Shown here piece by piece: positions 62,451-64,000 of a stretch of 64,000 nt of DNA. Position numbers and translations under genes: made by a program. This DNA is from Hermatobates lingyangjiaoensis (lineage: Eukaryota; Arthropoda; Insecta; Hemiptera; Hermatobatidae): NCBI GenBank assembly GCA_026182355.1, contig JAPFBL010000585.1, positions 55,001-119,000 on the forward strand. The letters run 5' to 3'. Position 1 is the stretch's first letter, and every line of letters starts with the position of its first letter. The notes under the pieces are model-generated. The model saw only the letters and a program-made list of their open reading frames with translations. It searched no databases and was not told the origin of the DNA.

Positions 62451-63357
62451 CACAAAATTGGAGTTGGTAAGTTTTTACTCTGCGTGTTGCTCTTCTTCGA
62501 TTTTGAACTTATATATATCTTTTATTCTATTAGTATTCCTTTATGCTAAATTTCTATTAACTTATGAAAAAAGTAAATGTTTTAACTTATTGTATTATAC
62601 TTGTATTAATATAATTGCTAAATATGTTGTAAAATTTTACTAATTTGAACTATTATTATTTATTTGTCATAAGTGTATTTATTACAGTTTGTGAAATGTA
62701 ATAACATTATTAGAAAAGTAATGAAAAAAACAATGTGATGATAAATTATCAAAGATAGTAATAAAATGAAAAATGTGTTATAAGTGTGAGTAGAACGAGG
62801 CATGTTTTATATCACGCTACAGTAATGAGTGTGTGCTTAACTTAGTTAACAATGTTGTTTAAAAAACAGGTGAGCTGTTATGTAAATATGAAAAGCATGT
62901 TTTTGCAATGGTATGAAGTAATAACAGTATATGTTTAGTTATTTGTTTTAAACATGTAATTACCATAATGACATGTTTGGATAAGCAAACATATGAGTAA
63001 ATAAGAGCCGCAAAACAAGGACGTTTAATTGAACGCTTGCTGGTAGTGAGGTGTTTATTTGAGTTCAGTGACCGTGAAGTTTTGGTTTTATAACAAAACT
63101 ATCGAGCCATTCACTTTCTGTACTGGTCAGAAGAGAATAAGGTACAAAATATTCTATTTGCGCCATTTCATAGTATCATGTAATGATACTATGGCGATCT
63201 ACCTACCTACTTCTACCCGGCGATGCACTGGCAAAACAATAAAACATATGTGAATAAGTATGCTTAGTATTAAAAAAAAAAAATAAATTAAATACATTAA
63301 TTTTATTAAAATAAATAGATAAAAAATTTAAGTTGTAATTTACAGTTATATTTACAG
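62450..63357. other. No gene seen
   Basis: 63150-63195 holds a short inverted repeat (ATAGTATCATGTAATGATAC). The frame at 63059-63253 is unrecognised. Confidence 0.5.
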
Positions 63358-63535
63358 TTCAAACCACAATAAGAAAAAGGAAAAAAGACTAAGATCTCTT
63401 TAAAAGCGGTCGTCGTCAGAGTTAAAAACCCAGACCGCTTGTTAGGGTCAAAAGATCTTAGTCTTTTTTCCCTTTTCATATTATGGTTTGATTATTGATT
63501 GTTATTTCATGTGTTTATGTGAAATCTTGTTATAC
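63358..63535. repeat. PLE-A palindrome
   Basis: The minus arm has a damaged hammerhead-like block. The plus arm starts at GACCGCTTGTTAGGGTC with AAAAG in place of GAAAG, and continues to the full outer end (GATTGTTATTTCATGTGTTT) and then (TA)n at 63537-63562. Confidence 0.8.
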
Positions 63536-63584
63536 ACATATATATATATATATATATATATAGAAAATTGTCACAATAACACGT

Positions 63585-63805
63585 GATATAAATATTCAGG
63601 TAACTCACCACAAATTAAAGAAGATAGTCGCTCTAAGGCCTTTCGTTTTCACGTCGTCATAGAGCAAGTGAATACAAGTTGTAAGCAGGTTATGAATTTT
63701 GATTTAAAGATGGAGTAAGATTGGCATCATTGACAGTATTTTTCCCTATAACTGGTGTTAATTTAATTATTAATTTAATTTGTGGTGAGTTACCTGAATA
63801 TATAT
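63585..63805. repeat. PLE-like end with perfect 26-bp inverted repeat (family E)
   Basis: ATATTCAGGTAACTCACCAC.. at 63589 is exactly complementary to ..GTGGTGAGTTACCTGAATAT ending at 63801 (26 bp). Within, the minus strand at 63628-63665 shows GCTCT, ATGACGA, CGAAAG, GCCTT and AGAGC, a hammerhead-like layout with good helix I and C3 changed to A. Flanked by (TA)n on both sides. Confidence 0.65.
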
Positions 63806-64000
63806 ATATATATATATAATATATATATATATATACATATATATATAATATAAACAATAAATCATCCATCGTAGAACAGATATATAACTAAAAAAAGATT
63901 AATCGGGATGCCAATTTCTGTTTTTTAATTGCTCCGTGGTCATTTCGGGATGCCAAGTGGGTTACTTCCACAGAGGTTAGTAATATTAGAATTAATATTA
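63806..64000. other. (TA)n then no gene seen
   Basis: (TA)n to about 63850. 63905-63950 holds a direct CGGGATGCCAA repeat (GGGATGCCAATTTC and GGGATGCCAAGTGG). Confidence 0.55.

Overview
This is AT-rich intergenic or intronic DNA from an animal, most likely an invertebrate, and not bacterial. The grounds are long (TA)n, (CA)n, (GA)n and (AAT)n microsatellites, tRNA-derived SINEs, hAT, pogo/Tigger-like and mariner-like DNA transposons, a Ty3/gypsy relic and many Penelope-like elements (PLEs). Possible spliced exons also occur. I cannot name the species. There is no operon structure, and most open frames are shorter than 100 codons and look accidental. All motif, pairing and homology statements come from reading the sequence by eye.

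The window is mainly a graveyard of PLEs. The best copy (17505-20386) carries reverse transcriptase and GIY-YIG endonuclease domains in three frames separated by two frameshifts. It is preceded by an inverted copy of its own 3' end and bracketed by an identical 18-bp direct repeat. Its terminal repeat (called here PLE-A) recurs more than fifteen times, often as perfect or near-perfect palindromes next to (TA)n tracts. Each arm carries a hammerhead-ribozyme-like motif (CTGANGA, helix II, GAAA, short helix III, closing helix I). At least five other sequence families (called B, C, D, E and F; my labels) carry comparable motifs. Six or more fragments preserve only the N-terminal coding part of PLE ORFs and several stop at the same place, beside a (TA)n/(CA)n tract and an antisense PLE-A end.

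Layout: 1-10 kb has SINE fragments, a PLE-B palindrome, a mariner-like relic and a PLE-A palindrome. 10-17 kb has a second mariner-like relic, microsatellites, nested inverted PLE N-terminal fragments and a well-formed family D hammerhead. 17.5-20.5 kb is the main PLE. 21-29 kb has a SINE, a gypsy RT relic, a plausible minus-strand host exon (23280-23357) and several minisatellites. 29-36 kb has PLE-C repeats, a complete non-autonomous hAT with perfect 8-bp target duplication, PLE-A copies, an inverted duplication containing a SINE, and a hAT transposase relic. 36-46 kb has candidate exons, a second complete hAT and more PLE ends. 46.7-49 kb has a PLE endonuclease relic followed by a 27-copy 74/67-bp satellite. 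49-56 kb has more PLE-A palindromes, a GC-rich island and a possible exon. 57.3-58 kb holds a complete pogo/Tigger-like element. 59-64 kb has further PLE ends, a SINE, hAT relics and microsatellites.

The genes do not form a host pathway. The functional theme is retrotransposition by PLEs: RT, GIY-YIG nicking endonuclease and self-cleaving RNA motifs at the element ends. Later recombination made palindromes and satellites, and DNA transposons nested into them.
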